Below, piece by piece: positions 43,152 through 51,670 of a stretch of 64,000 nucleotides of DNA. The stretch covers positions 291,193 to 355,192 of the forward strand of contig CAZOZL010000003.1 in NCBI GenBank assembly GCA_964584305.1, given 5' to 3'. This stretch comes from SB11 sp964584305 (GTDB taxonomy: Bacteria > Bacteroidota > Bacteroidia > UBA8524). The stretch's first letter is position 1, and the number at the start of each line of letters is the position of its first letter. The notes under the pieces were generated by a model, which had not been told where the DNA came from, made no database searches, and saw only the letters and a list, made by a program, of their open reading frames with translations. A program made the translations under genes and the position numbers.

Positions 43152-43301
43152 AGCGTTGGCTTAATATTTAATTTGAAGCCACAAATATAGCCATACTGCC
43201 TGCTATTGTAAAAACTAAACGATGAATTATAGATTTTTTTCATTTTTATTAGTGGGTAGCGATGGGCAGTCATGCTTCACACGTTTAGCATTATGGTGAG
43301 C

Positions 43302-43341
43302 CGTCATTGCGAGACAACCTTCTTAGGTTAGCGAAGTAATC
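43302..43341 (+). repeat. CGTCATTGCGAG-type dispersed repeat
   Basis: A 40-base unit from CGTCATTGCGAGACAACC to GCGAAGTAATCT in the gap between the DUF4834 and PBP1A genes. It nearly equals the reverse complement of 24820-24860, including AACCTTCTTAGGTTA. A trailing GATTAATGACGG near 43359 may be a second, decayed half. Confidence 0.75.
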
Positions 43342-43401
43342 TGTTAGTATATCCTAAAGATTAATGACGGGTAAAATATCCTAATAAAACAGCACATTAC
43401 T

Positions 43402-45741
43402 TTACCTATCAAACAGGTTATCAGCGTCAAAACCGTCATTATTATCGTTAGCCTCTTTTTTACAATCAAATACTAAGCCTTCTGTGTCTTCGGGTTTGTC
43501 AAATTGCTTTCTTATGCTAAATCGCTTATCGGCATATACATCGTTCATATAATGGGCAAAAATAGGTAGTGCCATTGCCGCACCCGAGCCCAAACGTGTA
43601 CTACGGAAACGCACTTGCATATCGTTCCAACCTACCCAAGCACCCGAAACCAAATCGGGCGTTACGCCTAAAAACCATCCGTCGGAGTTGTTTTGTGTTG
43701 TACCTGTTTTTCCAGCAATTTGGTGCGAGTAGTCTATTCCATATAAATAGCGTAAACGTGTTGCAGTTCCGCCAGCGGTAACTTTTTGCAGCATTTTTAG
43801 CATTAAAAATGCTGTTTTTTCGTTCATAGCTTCGTGGGTGGGTGGCATAATATTGCCCGTTAATACTGTGCCATTTTTATCTTCAATTCCAGCAATAAAA
43901 AAAGGTTCTGTATAGTATCCCTTGTTTGCAAAGGTTGAGAAAGCACTCACCATTTCGTATAGTGAAAGGCTGGAAACGCCCAAGCAAAGAGAATATACTT
44001 CTTCTAAATGGTTTTTAATGCCCATGCTTAATGCCATTTCTTTCACCACTTTAGGGGCATTAGGGTCTAATTTTTTCATAATGTTTACAGTAACATTATT
44101 CATAGAAAGGGCTAAGGCACGCCACATAGGTTCAGACTCGGTTTCTTTACCATCGGAGTTTTGCGGAGACCATACCTTGCCATCGTCTAAAATTATACTG
44201 GTTTTGGTATTGGGCAGTCGTTTACAAATATTTTTAGTCTCCTCAACATATTTAGAATATACAAAAGGTTTAAACGTAGAGCCTACCTGCCGTGTAGCAT
44301 GAATGTTTACATGGTCGTACTTGAAATACCTATGATTTATACCTCCTACCCAAGCCTTTATTGCTCCTGTTTTTGGGTTCATAGATAGGAAACCAGTTTG
44401 TGCCAAACGCTTATAATACTTTAGCGAGTCTGTAGGGGTTAATACTGTATCTACATCTCCATTGTGGGTAAATAGGGTCATCTTAGCTTTGGTAGTAAAC
44501 GCTTTTTTTATAGCGGCATCACTAATTTTACTTGCCCTCATTAGCCTATATCTTTCGGTACGTTTAATAGCCCTTTTTATAAAATTTTTATCAGCATACC
44601 AAGGTTCTTGTTTTCCCCAATGTTTATCAAACTTTTTTTGCAAAGCGGGCATATGTTTCGCTACTGCTTTCTCGGCATAGTTTTGCAATATGCTGTTTAG
44701 GGTAACTTTTATTTTTAATCCATCACGGTACAAATCGTACTTACTGCCATCGGGTTTGGTGTTCTTATTTGTCCAGCCATAATAGGGGTTTTCTTCCCAT
44801 AGTTGTTTATCAATTTTGTAAGCGTACTCGTCATAATAGTCTTCTTTTTCGGGTTTTGAAGCGGTTAAAAACAGCCGCAAATACTCACGGAAATAAGTAG
44901 CTTTCCCCTCATTATGAGAGCTTGTTTGATATTTAAGCTGGATGGGTTTTATTTTTAAAGAATCAAACTGAGCATCAGTAAGTAGTTCGTTTCTTTTCAT
45001 CTGAAACATCACGGTATTACGTCGCAATAAAGAGTTTTTGGGGTTAAACTTAGGGTTAAACTTAGTAATGGCTTTTAAAACACCTACTAAAACCGCAGCC
45101 TCTTCAATAGTAAGTTCATTAGGCGTTTTATTAAAAAATGTTTTGGTAGCACTTTTAATACCGTATGAATTGCCCGAAAACTGTACCGTGTTAAGATACA
45201 TAGTTAGTATTTCTTGCTTGGTATAGCGTTTTTCGAGCCGCAAAGCAATTACCCATTCTTTTAACTTTTGCTTAATACGTTCAATAAGCGAGTTTGCCCT
45301 TGCACCAGAAAAAAGGTTTAGTGCTAACTGCTGGGTGATGGTGCTTCCCCCTCCGCTGCTTTTTTTGCGCAGCAATACTGTTTTATAAAACACACGCCCC
45401 AGCCCTCTAATATCAATGCCTGCGTGGTTATAAAAACGTTCATCTTCGGTGGCTATCAACGCATTTATAAGGTGTGGACTTAACTCTTGGTATGTAGCAT
45501 TTGAGCGGTTTTCATAATAGTATTTGCCCAGTTGCACATTATCCTCACTAATTATTTCTGTGGCTAAGTATGTTTCGGGGTTTTCAAGTTGTTTAATATC
45601 GGGCAATTTGCCCAGCATTCCCCAATTAATGCCTGCAAAAAGTAGCAGCATTCCCAAGGACATCATTATAAGAAATGAAAGAAAGTAAAAGAAAAACCGT
45701 AGTAACGGTGAGCGTTTATTCTTTTTGTGCTGTTCTGCCAT
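43402..45741 (-). CDS. Class A penicillin-binding protein 1A
   Basis: A 779-residue bifunctional peptidoglycan synthase. An N-terminal membrane anchor (about 16-38) is followed by a GT51 glycosyltransferase domain with the catalytic Glu99 in LIATEDERFYNHAGID and SSGGGSTITQQLALNLF, then the transpeptidase with Ser488 in GSTFKPFVY, SMN at 546-548 and KTGTT at 678-682. The C-terminus is acidic (KKEANDNNDGFDADNLFDR). It lies 8 bases after the sprE-like gene and is surely in its operon. Confidence 0.96.
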   Translation of the reverse strand: MAEQHKKNKRSPLLRFFFYFLSFLIMMSLGMLLLFAGINWGMLGKLPDIKQLENPETYLATEIISEDNVQLGKYYYENRSNATYQELSPHLINALIATEDERFYNHAGIDIRGLGRVFYKTVLLRKKSSGGGSTITQQLALNLFSGARANSLIERIKQKLKEWVIALRLEKRYTKQEILTMYLNTVQFSGNSYGIKSATKTFFNKTPNELTIEEAAVLVGVLKAITKFNPKFNPKNSLLRRNTVMFQMKRNELLTDAQFDSLKIKPIQLKYQTSSHNEGKATYFREYLRLFLTASKPEKEDYYDEYAYKIDKQLWEENPYYGWTNKNTKPDGSKYDLYRDGLKIKVTLNSILQNYAEKAVAKHMPALQKKFDKHWGKQEPWYADKNFIKRAIKRTERYRLMRASKISDAAIKKAFTTKAKMTLFTHNGDVDTVLTPTDSLKYYKRLAQTGFLSMNPKTGAIKAWVGGINHRYFKYDHVNIHATRQVGSTFKPFVYSKYVEETKNICKRLPNTKTSIILDDGKVWSPQNSDGKETESEPMWRALALSMNNVTVNIMKKLDPNAPKVVKEMALSMGIKNHLEEVYSLCLGVSSLSLYEMVSAFSTFANKGYYTEPFFIAGIEDKNGTVLTGNIMPPTHEAMNEKTAFLMLKMLQKVTAGGTATRLRYLYGIDYSHQIAGKTGTTQNNSDGWFLGVTPDLVSGAWVGWNDMQVRFRSTRLGSGAAMALPIFAHYMNDVYADKRFSIRKQFDKPEDTEGLVFDCKKEANDNNDGFDADNLFDR

Positions 45742-45749
45742 AGCTGTTT

Positions 45750-48404
45750 TTAGCGGTAATAGCGGTTATAAAAATTTTTGTAAGGCTCAATATCTTTTAC
45801 CTTAATTAGCTCGGCATAGTTTTTAGGCGAGATAATTCCATAATATACTTCTTTTCTATCTAAACTACCCATTAACAAGCCGTGAAAACTTTCAAGCTGT
45901 TTTTTATAATCCTGTGCCTTGTCCTTACCCTCAAAACTACGGATAATGATTAGGTTATCATTATCATTTAAAACACTGGGGATAATTTGTAGCTGCTTGT
46001 TTGGGAATGAAGATTGATTGAAATCGGATATTTTTATACGAATGCTACTGGGGTTGCCTTTTTCTTTGGGATAAACAATTACTATAAAATGTAGCGCATC
46101 AGGCTTAAATTTAAAAACGTCCTCCCGTGTATCTCTCCCTTTTGGCTTGGCATTCCCTTCCTCTATCTTTATTGCTGCATCCAACAACTCTTTTGCTCGT
46201 TTTGATATATTGGTAGCTGGAAACTGGTTTATAATGTTTTGAAGTTCTTTTTTATACTCGCTTGCCGAGTCTGTTTTTCCCACACTCATAGCATATAGCA
46301 ACATATATTTTGGGGAAAGAGAAGTGCCTACAAACATAGTGTCAGCAACATATTTTCGGCTTTTCACTTCCATATACCGCCCTCTTCTAAATAGCCCTAA
46401 AGTAGTGTTATAAAAATCTTTTTTGCGGGGTTCTATTTCGGCAATACCTTTACGTAGTATTGGATTATCGTTTACTAATCGTGCAAAATCAGAATCGGGG
46501 AATTTATCAATTAGCAACTGTTTGTATTTGCTGGTTAGTGTCTCATTTTCTTTGCCTTTATAAATTTTATATAGGTAGTAATAGGTGCGCGCTTCAAATT
46601 CACTATTGGGGAAACGCTGCAAAAGTTCATCAAAGGCTTTAATAGCTTCGGGTATATCGCTTAGTTTTTCATAATATATCACGCCAATATTGTATAGCCC
46701 GCTGGCTATTTTATCATCAGAGCGCAATTTATCATCTTCGCTAAAGGGTATATCTCTATAATATTTTTGTTTTTCTTCGGGTATGTTTGCCAAGCGTTTT
46801 TCTATCTCAGGGTCAACCTTTGCAGTTTTGTCTTTCTCTTTTTCTTCTGGGTCTTCTTTGGCATTTGGATTATTGGGTTGTGAGTGGGTGGGGATTTTAT
46901 CTTTTTTACTCCATCGCCAGTCGTTTGTTAGTTTTCTTCTTCCCCATTTTGTAGTAAACTCTGAGTAGCCTATACTTACTTGTTGTAGGTTATAAAAATA
47001 CCAATTAGAGCCGCCTGCTCCTGCTTGCGGTTGCCCTATACCCGGTGTACCAGGAAACCCACCTCCACCCCCAAAACCGCCGTTGTTTTGTTGGTTTTCT
47101 TTTTCTTCTTCAGCACGTTTTTTACGTTCAGCAGCTTCTTCAATCCACCTGTTTACACGTTTTGATAACTCGTTGGGGCTAAGTTTTGCCAAACGTTGCA
47201 GGCTATCTTCACGTTCAACAATTACCTTGTACTTTATTAATTCTGATAATACCGATTGCTTTTTTACAATGTTCTCATAGTCTTCAAACTCTGGCTGGAT
47301 AACCTGTACCGTACTATCGTAGTATAGCTGTGCTAAAGTATATTCGGGTATTTTAAAATACAAATCAGCCAATGCTAAAAAGGTAACGGCTTTTTGGTTT
47401 TGGTTGTTTTTAGAGTTTTGAAGTGATAACCTAAAATTTTCTATCGCAGCACCGTTGTTGCCCGTCTTTCTTTCAATAATGCCTAATTGGTAATAAATTT
47501 GGTCGTAGTAACTAATGTTTTTATCATCGCGTAGCATCCCCCGCAAATAGCGGCGGGCTCTGCGTACCTGCCCAGCATCATTAGGGTTGTAGTTTCGTGC
47601 TAAACTTATTTTGGCATTAAAAGCCATATCGTAGGGAGGGTTTAGCTTAATTACCTTTTCTAAATAGTACTTGGCAGAATCAGGCTGTCCAGTTCTCTCA
47701 AATAGTTGTGCGGTAATGTATTTGTATCTTGCCCTTTGGGTGCGGTGGCGTTTTTTTGTTTCGTTTAGTGCTACATGAATAAACTCTAATGCGGGCAAAT
47801 ATTTCCCCTGTTTAATATACACCTGTGCCGCTGCCGCCGAAAACAAGCCTGCTAACCGAGGCGGAAACGTTTTTTTGTTTTTTAGTAGTGCTACCAATGC
47901 CTCTGCATCATCATACCGCTCTAACATTAAATACGATTTTAGTATCCAAATGGTAGCCTCTTTGGCAATTTCAGTGTCTTTGTATCGGGTATTTATGTAT
48001 TGAAAAGTCTCGATAGCAGCATAATAATCTGCCTTAAAAAAATACCCTTTTCCTACTAATAAGTACCCATCATCCACCCATTTGCTAACTGGGCGATTAA
48101 GAATAATTTTAGAGCCTTTTTTTATCACTTCATCCATAGCACTTGCTTGTGCTTTGGCTTGTTGTTCATCCCCGTAAGGGAAAACATCTAAAACTTGGTC
48201 ATAATTATCTTGATGGTTTAGTGCAAGTGCGTCTTTTACTTCTTTTAACTTTTCAGTACCGTTATAATATACATTGTAGCGAGCTATCATATTTTGATAG
48301 TTGCGGTTTGCCCAACTGGTGCTGTTTTTATTACAAGCTGTTACTACCACCAGTATTAAGGCAATGGCAAATAGCTGTACAAATGTTCTTCTTCCCGCTT
48401 TCAA
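45750..48404 (-). CDS. sprE: SprE/PorW-like TPR lipoprotein of type IX secretion
   Basis: An 884-residue lipoprotein from TTG 48404 (signal KAGRRTFVQLFAIALILVVVTAC). The N-terminal 400 residues are TPR-like helical pairs (YYAAIETFQYINTRYKDTEIAKEA, KYLPALEFIHVALNE, AQLYYDSTVQVI); a Lys/Glu-rich coil and a Gly/Pro-rich linker (NNGGFGGGGGFPGTPGIG) follow, then a second TPR set (EAIKAFDELLQRFPNSEFEARTYYYLYKIY) and a C-terminal domain ending in YYGIISPKNYAELIKVKDI. Length, architecture and the neighbours (PBP1A, bactofilin, atp genes) fit Flavobacterium SprE, needed for gliding and T9SS. The family is inferred from architecture. Confidence 0.72.
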   Translation of the reverse strand: MKAGRRTFVQLFAIALILVVVTACNKNSTSWANRNYQNMIARYNVYYNGTEKLKEVKDALALNHQDNYDQVLDVFPYGDEQQAKAQASAMDEVIKKGSKIILNRPVSKWVDDGYLLVGKGYFFKADYYAAIETFQYINTRYKDTEIAKEATIWILKSYLMLERYDDAEALVALLKNKKTFPPRLAGLFSAAAAQVYIKQGKYLPALEFIHVALNETKKRHRTQRARYKYITAQLFERTGQPDSAKYYLEKVIKLNPPYDMAFNAKISLARNYNPNDAGQVRRARRYLRGMLRDDKNISYYDQIYYQLGIIERKTGNNGAAIENFRLSLQNSKNNQNQKAVTFLALADLYFKIPEYTLAQLYYDSTVQVIQPEFEDYENIVKKQSVLSELIKYKVIVEREDSLQRLAKLSPNELSKRVNRWIEEAAERKKRAEEEKENQQNNGGFGGGGGFPGTPGIGQPQAGAGGSNWYFYNLQQVSIGYSEFTTKWGRRKLTNDWRWSKKDKIPTHSQPNNPNAKEDPEEKEKDKTAKVDPEIEKRLANIPEEKQKYYRDIPFSEDDKLRSDDKIASGLYNIGVIYYEKLSDIPEAIKAFDELLQRFPNSEFEARTYYYLYKIYKGKENETLTSKYKQLLIDKFPDSDFARLVNDNPILRKGIAEIEPRKKDFYNTTLGLFRRGRYMEVKSRKYVADTMFVGTSLSPKYMLLYAMSVGKTDSASEYKKELQNIINQFPATNISKRAKELLDAAIKIEEGNAKPKGRDTREDVFKFKPDALHFIVIVYPKEKGNPSSIRIKISDFNQSSFPNKQLQIIPSVLNDNDNLIIIRSFEGKDKAQDYKKQLESFHGLLMGSLDRKEVYYGIISPKNYAELIKVKDIEPYKNFYNRYYR

Positions 48405-48453
48405 AATATATACTATGGTTTTCTCTACTCTCTATTAATAAACTATAAAGTTG

Positions 48454-48461
48454 CAAAAATA
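48454..48461 (-). promoter_or_regulatory. Promoter -7 element for sprE-PBP1A
   Basis: TATTTTTG on the minus strand matches TAnnTTTG. It leaves a leader of about 45 bases before TTG 48404. Confidence 0.5.
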
Positions 48462-48545
48462 TTTTATTTACTGTGATATAATACTACCAAACAGCACAAA
48501 TACAATATTAGTTGTAGTTTTTACTTTTTTTTTATACAAAAGATG

Positions 48546-48553
48546 TAGGTTTG
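48546..48553 (+). promoter_or_regulatory. Promoter -7 element for the coil-bactofilin-atp operon
   Basis: TAGGTTTG matches TAnnTTTG exactly and leaves a leader of about 22 bases before GTG 48580, like infA and rplU. The -33 region is weak. It is divergent to the sprE promoter 90 bases away. Confidence 0.5.
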
Positions 48554-48579
48554 AAACTTGTGTAAGTATATACTGAAAA

Positions 48580-48957
48580 GTGGCAAAAAGTAAAGAAAAA
48601 CGGTTTATAAAGCGGCTAAAAAATAAGTACCGCCTTATTGTAGTAAATGATGAAACACTAAACGAGAGTGCCTCAATTGTTCTTAAACCGCTTAATGTTT
48701 TATTAGTGTTTAGTAGCTTGGTAGTAGTGTTTACTACATTTATTGTGCTATTGCTATTTTATACTCCACTAAAGGAATATGTGCCAGGGTTTGATAAAAC
48801 AGACTACTTACGGATGAAGCTAGAACAGGATGAAAAATTTGACTCATTAGAAAGAGTAAACACACAATATTTTGAGAAATGGAAAACCATTGACAAAATT
48901 TTAAAAAATGAGTTTGAAGACATAGATAGCAAAGATAGTTTGCCCAAAACACCCTAA
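48580..48957 (+). CDS. Membrane-anchored coil protein resembling the N-terminus of M23 peptidases
   Basis: A 125-residue protein from GTG 48580. It opens with a basic segment and RLKNKYRLIVVNDETLNESASIVLKPLNVLLVF, then one membrane helix (about 36-63) and LKEYVPGFDKTDYLRMKLEQDEKFDSLERVNTQYF, a short coiled coil. This start is like that of the Bacteroidota M23 peptidases often coded beside bactofilins, but the peptidase domain is missing and the frame ends cleanly after SKDSLPKTP. It is either a natural short paralog or a truncated gene. It lies 76 bases before the bactofilin gene. Confidence 0.65.
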   Translation: MAKSKEKRFIKRLKNKYRLIVVNDETLNESASIVLKPLNVLLVFSSLVVVFTTFIVLLLFYTPLKEYVPGFDKTDYLRMKLEQDEKFDSLERVNTQYFEKWKTIDKILKNEFEDIDSKDSLPKTP

Positions 48958-49033
48958 ACCCTCATTTTTCTTTTAATTGCGCTGTGGATAACTTATTTTT
49001 GTGCTTCATACTACCCCAAACACATACTAAATA

Positions 49034-49474
49034 ATGTTTAATAATAGCAGTAAAGAAACCAAAGGAAACTCATCCGAAAACGGCAATGGCACTATAAATA
49101 TTATAAGTGCTGGCACTATTATAAATGGCGATATAGAATCAAACGGAGATATACGTGTTGATGGTATTGTAAAAGGTACTATCACATCAAAAGCCAAAGT
49201 AGTTATAGGCAAATCAAGCATTATTGAAGGTGATGTAGAAGCCCAAAATGCAGATATATCGGGTAAGGTAAACGGCAAGCTATCTGTTTCGCAAACCTTG
49301 CTGCTAAAATCTACCTCGTTTATAAATGGCGATATTATAGTAAACAAGCTGGTAGTTGAATCAGGCGCAGCGTTTAATGGTAAATGTAGTATGCTATCTT
49401 CTGGGCGAGTGCCACTAAGCAGTAAAGAAAAATCACAAAATGCCCCAACCAGCGAAAAAGCCCTCGAAGCCTAA
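49034..49474 (+). CDS. Bactofilin (polymer-forming cytoskeletal protein)
   Basis: A 146-residue bactofilin. A disordered N-terminus (NNSSKETKGNSSENGNG) precedes a right-handed beta-helix of short repeats, INIISAGTIINGDIESNGDIRVDGIVKGTITSKAKVVIGKSSIIEGDVEAQNADISGKVNGKLSV, the DUF583/CcmA pattern, then a Ser/Lys-rich tail. Bactofilins self-assemble into filaments without nucleotide and anchor cell-wall enzymes. Its 3' end overlaps atpZ by 35 bases, which couples a cytoskeletal gene to the ATP synthase operon. Confidence 0.93.
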   Translation: MFNNSSKETKGNSSENGNGTINIISAGTIINGDIESNGDIRVDGIVKGTITSKAKVVIGKSSIIEGDVEAQNADISGKVNGKLSVSQTLLLKSTSFINGDIIVNKLVVESGAAFNGKCSMLSSGRVPLSSKEKSQNAPTSEKALEA

Positions 49475-49667
49475 TTTAAGTTTTTACAATTATTTGTCCA
49501 TAGGGCTGCAACTGGTAATAGCAGTTGTTTTGCTTGGTTTTTTAGGGAACTATTTAGACCAACTGTTAAAAATTAGTTTTCCTATATTTCTCTTGTTAGG
49601 TATTATTGTGGGCTTAACCGCCTCTATTATTAAATTATTACGGCAGTTAAACGATAAAAACAACTAA
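49440..49667 (+). CDS. atpZ: AtpZ/AtpI family small membrane protein
   Basis: A 75-residue protein with two membrane helices (about 19-38 and 46-64) joined by LGNYLDQLLKISFP, and a final IKLLRQLNDKNN: the AtpZ (F0F1-ATPase subunit) pattern. AtpZ/AtpI assist assembly of the c ring or Mg2+ uptake for it. It overlaps the bactofilin by 35 bases and is 7 bases from the next gene. Confidence 0.85.
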   Translation: MPQPAKKPSKPNLSFYNYLSIGLQLVIAVVLLGFLGNYLDQLLKISFPIFLLLGIIVGLTASIIKLLRQLNDKNN

Positions 49668-49674
49668 CCAAACC

Positions 49675-50073
49675 TTGAAGCTCCACCGCTTTTTTATACG
49701 CTTATTAGCCTACGCCCTTTTGCTAAGTGGTATTATATACGCTTTGCAACAATATACTACTATACTGCCCGATGGTACTTGGGTAGTGTTTGGGTTTTTC
49801 TTTACGGTTTCGTTTATCATTTTTGTGCTTTCGTACTTTGTGCTTAAAACTTCGCCAGCTACCTCTATAAAGTTACTCATTATTACCCTAATGATACGTC
49901 TTTTTTTGAGCTTTGGTTTCTTTGTAATATACGTATCAGCAACGGGTAATACCAGTGTTTCATTTGCTGTAATTTTTATAATTTTATATTTATTGTTTAC
50001 AGTATTTGAAAATTATCATTTAGTGATTAACTTGCGCCCCGATTCAAAAAAAGATTCAATCCGTGATAAGTAG
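49675..50073 (+). CDS. AtpI-like membrane protein
   Basis: A 132-residue protein from TTG 49675 with four hydrophobic segments (about 8-25, 36-58, 66-86 and 92-112) and a basic, polar C-terminus (HLVINLRPDSKKDSIRDK). Its position between atpZ and atpB, and its four-helix layout, fit the poorly conserved subunit I (AtpI) slot of atp operons. The sequence itself is not diagnostic. The last 11 bases overlap atpB. Confidence 0.6.
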   Translation: MKLHRFFIRLLAYALLLSGIIYALQQYTTILPDGTWVVFGFFFTVSFIIFVLSYFVLKTSPATSIKLLIITLMIRLFLSFGFFVIYVSATGNTSVSFAVIFIILYLLFTVFENYHLVINLRPDSKKDSIRDK

Positions 50074-51280
50074 CGTAAATAATAAGTTTTCATTCAAGCA
50101 GGCAGGTAAATTTGCACTGTTTTTTGCGATTATTTGCTCTTTTTTAGGAGTAAAAGCAAACCAACCTGAAGGAAACTCTGGTCAAAATCATGAAAAAACC
50201 ACTGCTCAATCAGTTGAAAAACACGATGAGGTTGCGCACAAAAATCACCAAGGCGAACATAAAAAAGAGTTTAACGCCAAGGAGTTAATAATGCACCACA
50301 TTAGTGATGCACATGAGTGGGAATTTTTTGCCTTTGGTACATTTCATGCTACCATACCACTACCCGTTATATTATATAGCGAACAAAATGGAGTAGATTT
50401 TTTCTTATCCAATGCTTTTAATTACAAAGAAGGAATTACAGACCACAATGCACCCAAGTATTATAAAAACTATATACTATATCACGAAAAAATATATATA
50501 GCCAATGCAAAAGGTGAATTACATATAGATGAGGAACACCATGCTACTAATGCAAAGCCTTTTGATTTTTCAATTACTAAAAATGTAACCTCTATGATGC
50601 TGTCGGTATTGTTGTTGTGCATTATGTTTATAACAGTAGCCAACGCCTATACAAAAAAAGGGCAATGGGTACCCAAAGGCTTACAGGCATTTATGGAGCC
50701 ACTAATACTATTTGTGCGCGATGATATTGTAGCCCCAAATATGGGTAAAAATACCAATCGTTTTTTGCCCTATATGCTTACCTTGTTTTTCTTTATATGG
50801 ATGAACAATATGCTGGGCTTACTGCCAGGTGCGGCAAACGTAACAGGCAATATAGCCATTACCGCTTTTTTGGCTTTAGTAACCTTAATAGCTACTTTAG
50901 TGTTTGCCAAAAAATACTACTGGGGGCATATATTTAACCCACCAGGTGTACCCAAGCTGCTATTTTTTATAATGATACCCGTAGAGATTGTGGGCATATT
51001 TACCAAACCCTTTGCACTTATGATACGTTTGTTTGCAAACGTTACTGCGGGGCATATAATTATACTTAGTATTTTAGGGCTAATATTTATGTTTAGCAAT
51101 GGCGGGCAAGATGTGGGTACTGGCTTTGGAGTATCACTTGCTTCAACAGCACTTGCCTTATTTTTATATTGTATAGAGTTATTAGTAGCATTTTTGCAAG
51201 CGTTTATTTTCACACTGCTTACCTCATTATTTATTGGGCAAGCACTTGAAGAACCCTCTCATGCAGAAGCTGCACACTAA
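50063..51280 (+). CDS. atpB: ATP synthase F0 subunit a with periplasmic N-terminal extension
   Basis: A 405-residue subunit a from GTG 50063, longer than the usual 240-280. It begins with a signal-like segment (FALFFAIICSFLGVKA) and then a His-rich region (HEKTTAQSVEKHDEVAHKNHQGEHKK, residues about 47-72). The membrane core has FLPYMLTLFFFIWMNNMLGLLPG and the essential arginine near residue 322 in MIRLFANVTAGH. It forms the proton half-channels. Extended AtpB is usual in Bacteroidota. It overlaps the AtpI-like gene by 11 bases. Confidence 0.95.
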   Translation: MISSVNNKFSFKQAGKFALFFAIICSFLGVKANQPEGNSGQNHEKTTAQSVEKHDEVAHKNHQGEHKKEFNAKELIMHHISDAHEWEFFAFGTFHATIPLPVILYSEQNGVDFFLSNAFNYKEGITDHNAPKYYKNYILYHEKIYIANAKGELHIDEEHHATNAKPFDFSITKNVTSMMLSVLLLCIMFITVANAYTKKGQWVPKGLQAFMEPLILFVRDDIVAPNMGKNTNRFLPYMLTLFFFIWMNNMLGLLPGAANVTGNIAITAFLALVTLIATLVFAKKYYWGHIFNPPGVPKLLFFIMIPVEIVGIFTKPFALMIRLFANVTAGHIIILSILGLIFMFSNGGQDVGTGFGVSLASTALALFLYCIELLVAFLQAFIFTLLTSLFIGQALEEPSHAEAAH

Positions 51281-51330
51281 GAGAAAAAAATAGAAACCTT
51301 TTAAAAACGACAATTAAATAAAACACGATT

Positions 51331-51582
51331 ATGTTATTACAAAAATTGCTTCTTGAAATCAACACATTTGGTCCTTTAGGAGCCGGTATTGGTGCTGGTC
51401 TTGTAGCTGTAGGTGTGGGCTTAGGTATTGGTAAAATTGGTGCTGGTGCTGTTGAGGCTATCGCACGCCAACCTGAAGCCGTAGGCGATATCAGAACTAC
51501 TGCAATTATCTTAGCTGCCTTTATCGAGGGTGTGGCTCTGTTTGGTGCGGTAATCTGTTTCCTTGCAATGAGTGCAGGCTAA
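51331..51582 (+). CDS. atpE: ATP synthase F0 subunit c
   Basis: An 83-residue two-helix c subunit. The ion-binding carboxylate is Glu66 in AAFIEGVALFG; the loop is ARQPEA. Position 33 is Ile where sodium-type rings have Gln, and Gly follows Glu66 in place of Ser/Thr, so a proton-driven ring is expected. A stem-loop follows at once, before atpF. Confidence 0.97.
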   Translation: MLLQKLLLEINTFGPLGAGIGAGLVAVGVGLGIGKIGAGAVEAIARQPEAVGDIRTTAIILAAFIEGVALFGAVICFLAMSAG

Positions 51583-51611
51583 AAGCTAATTTCAGCAACA
51601 AAAAATATACC

Positions 51612-51647
51612 ACAGCAATACAGGTTGGCAACAGCCTGTATTGCTGT
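51612..51647 (+). promoter_or_regulatory. Stem-loop between atpE and atpF
   Basis: ACAGCAATACAGG (51612-51624) pairs perfectly with CCTGTATTGCTGT (51635-51647) around a 10-base loop, then ATTTT. The T run is weak, so partial termination or mRNA protection is more likely than full termination; either would raise c-subunit output over the genes downstream. Confidence 0.7.
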
Positions 51648-51670
51648 ATTTTAAAAAACAATAAAACCGC

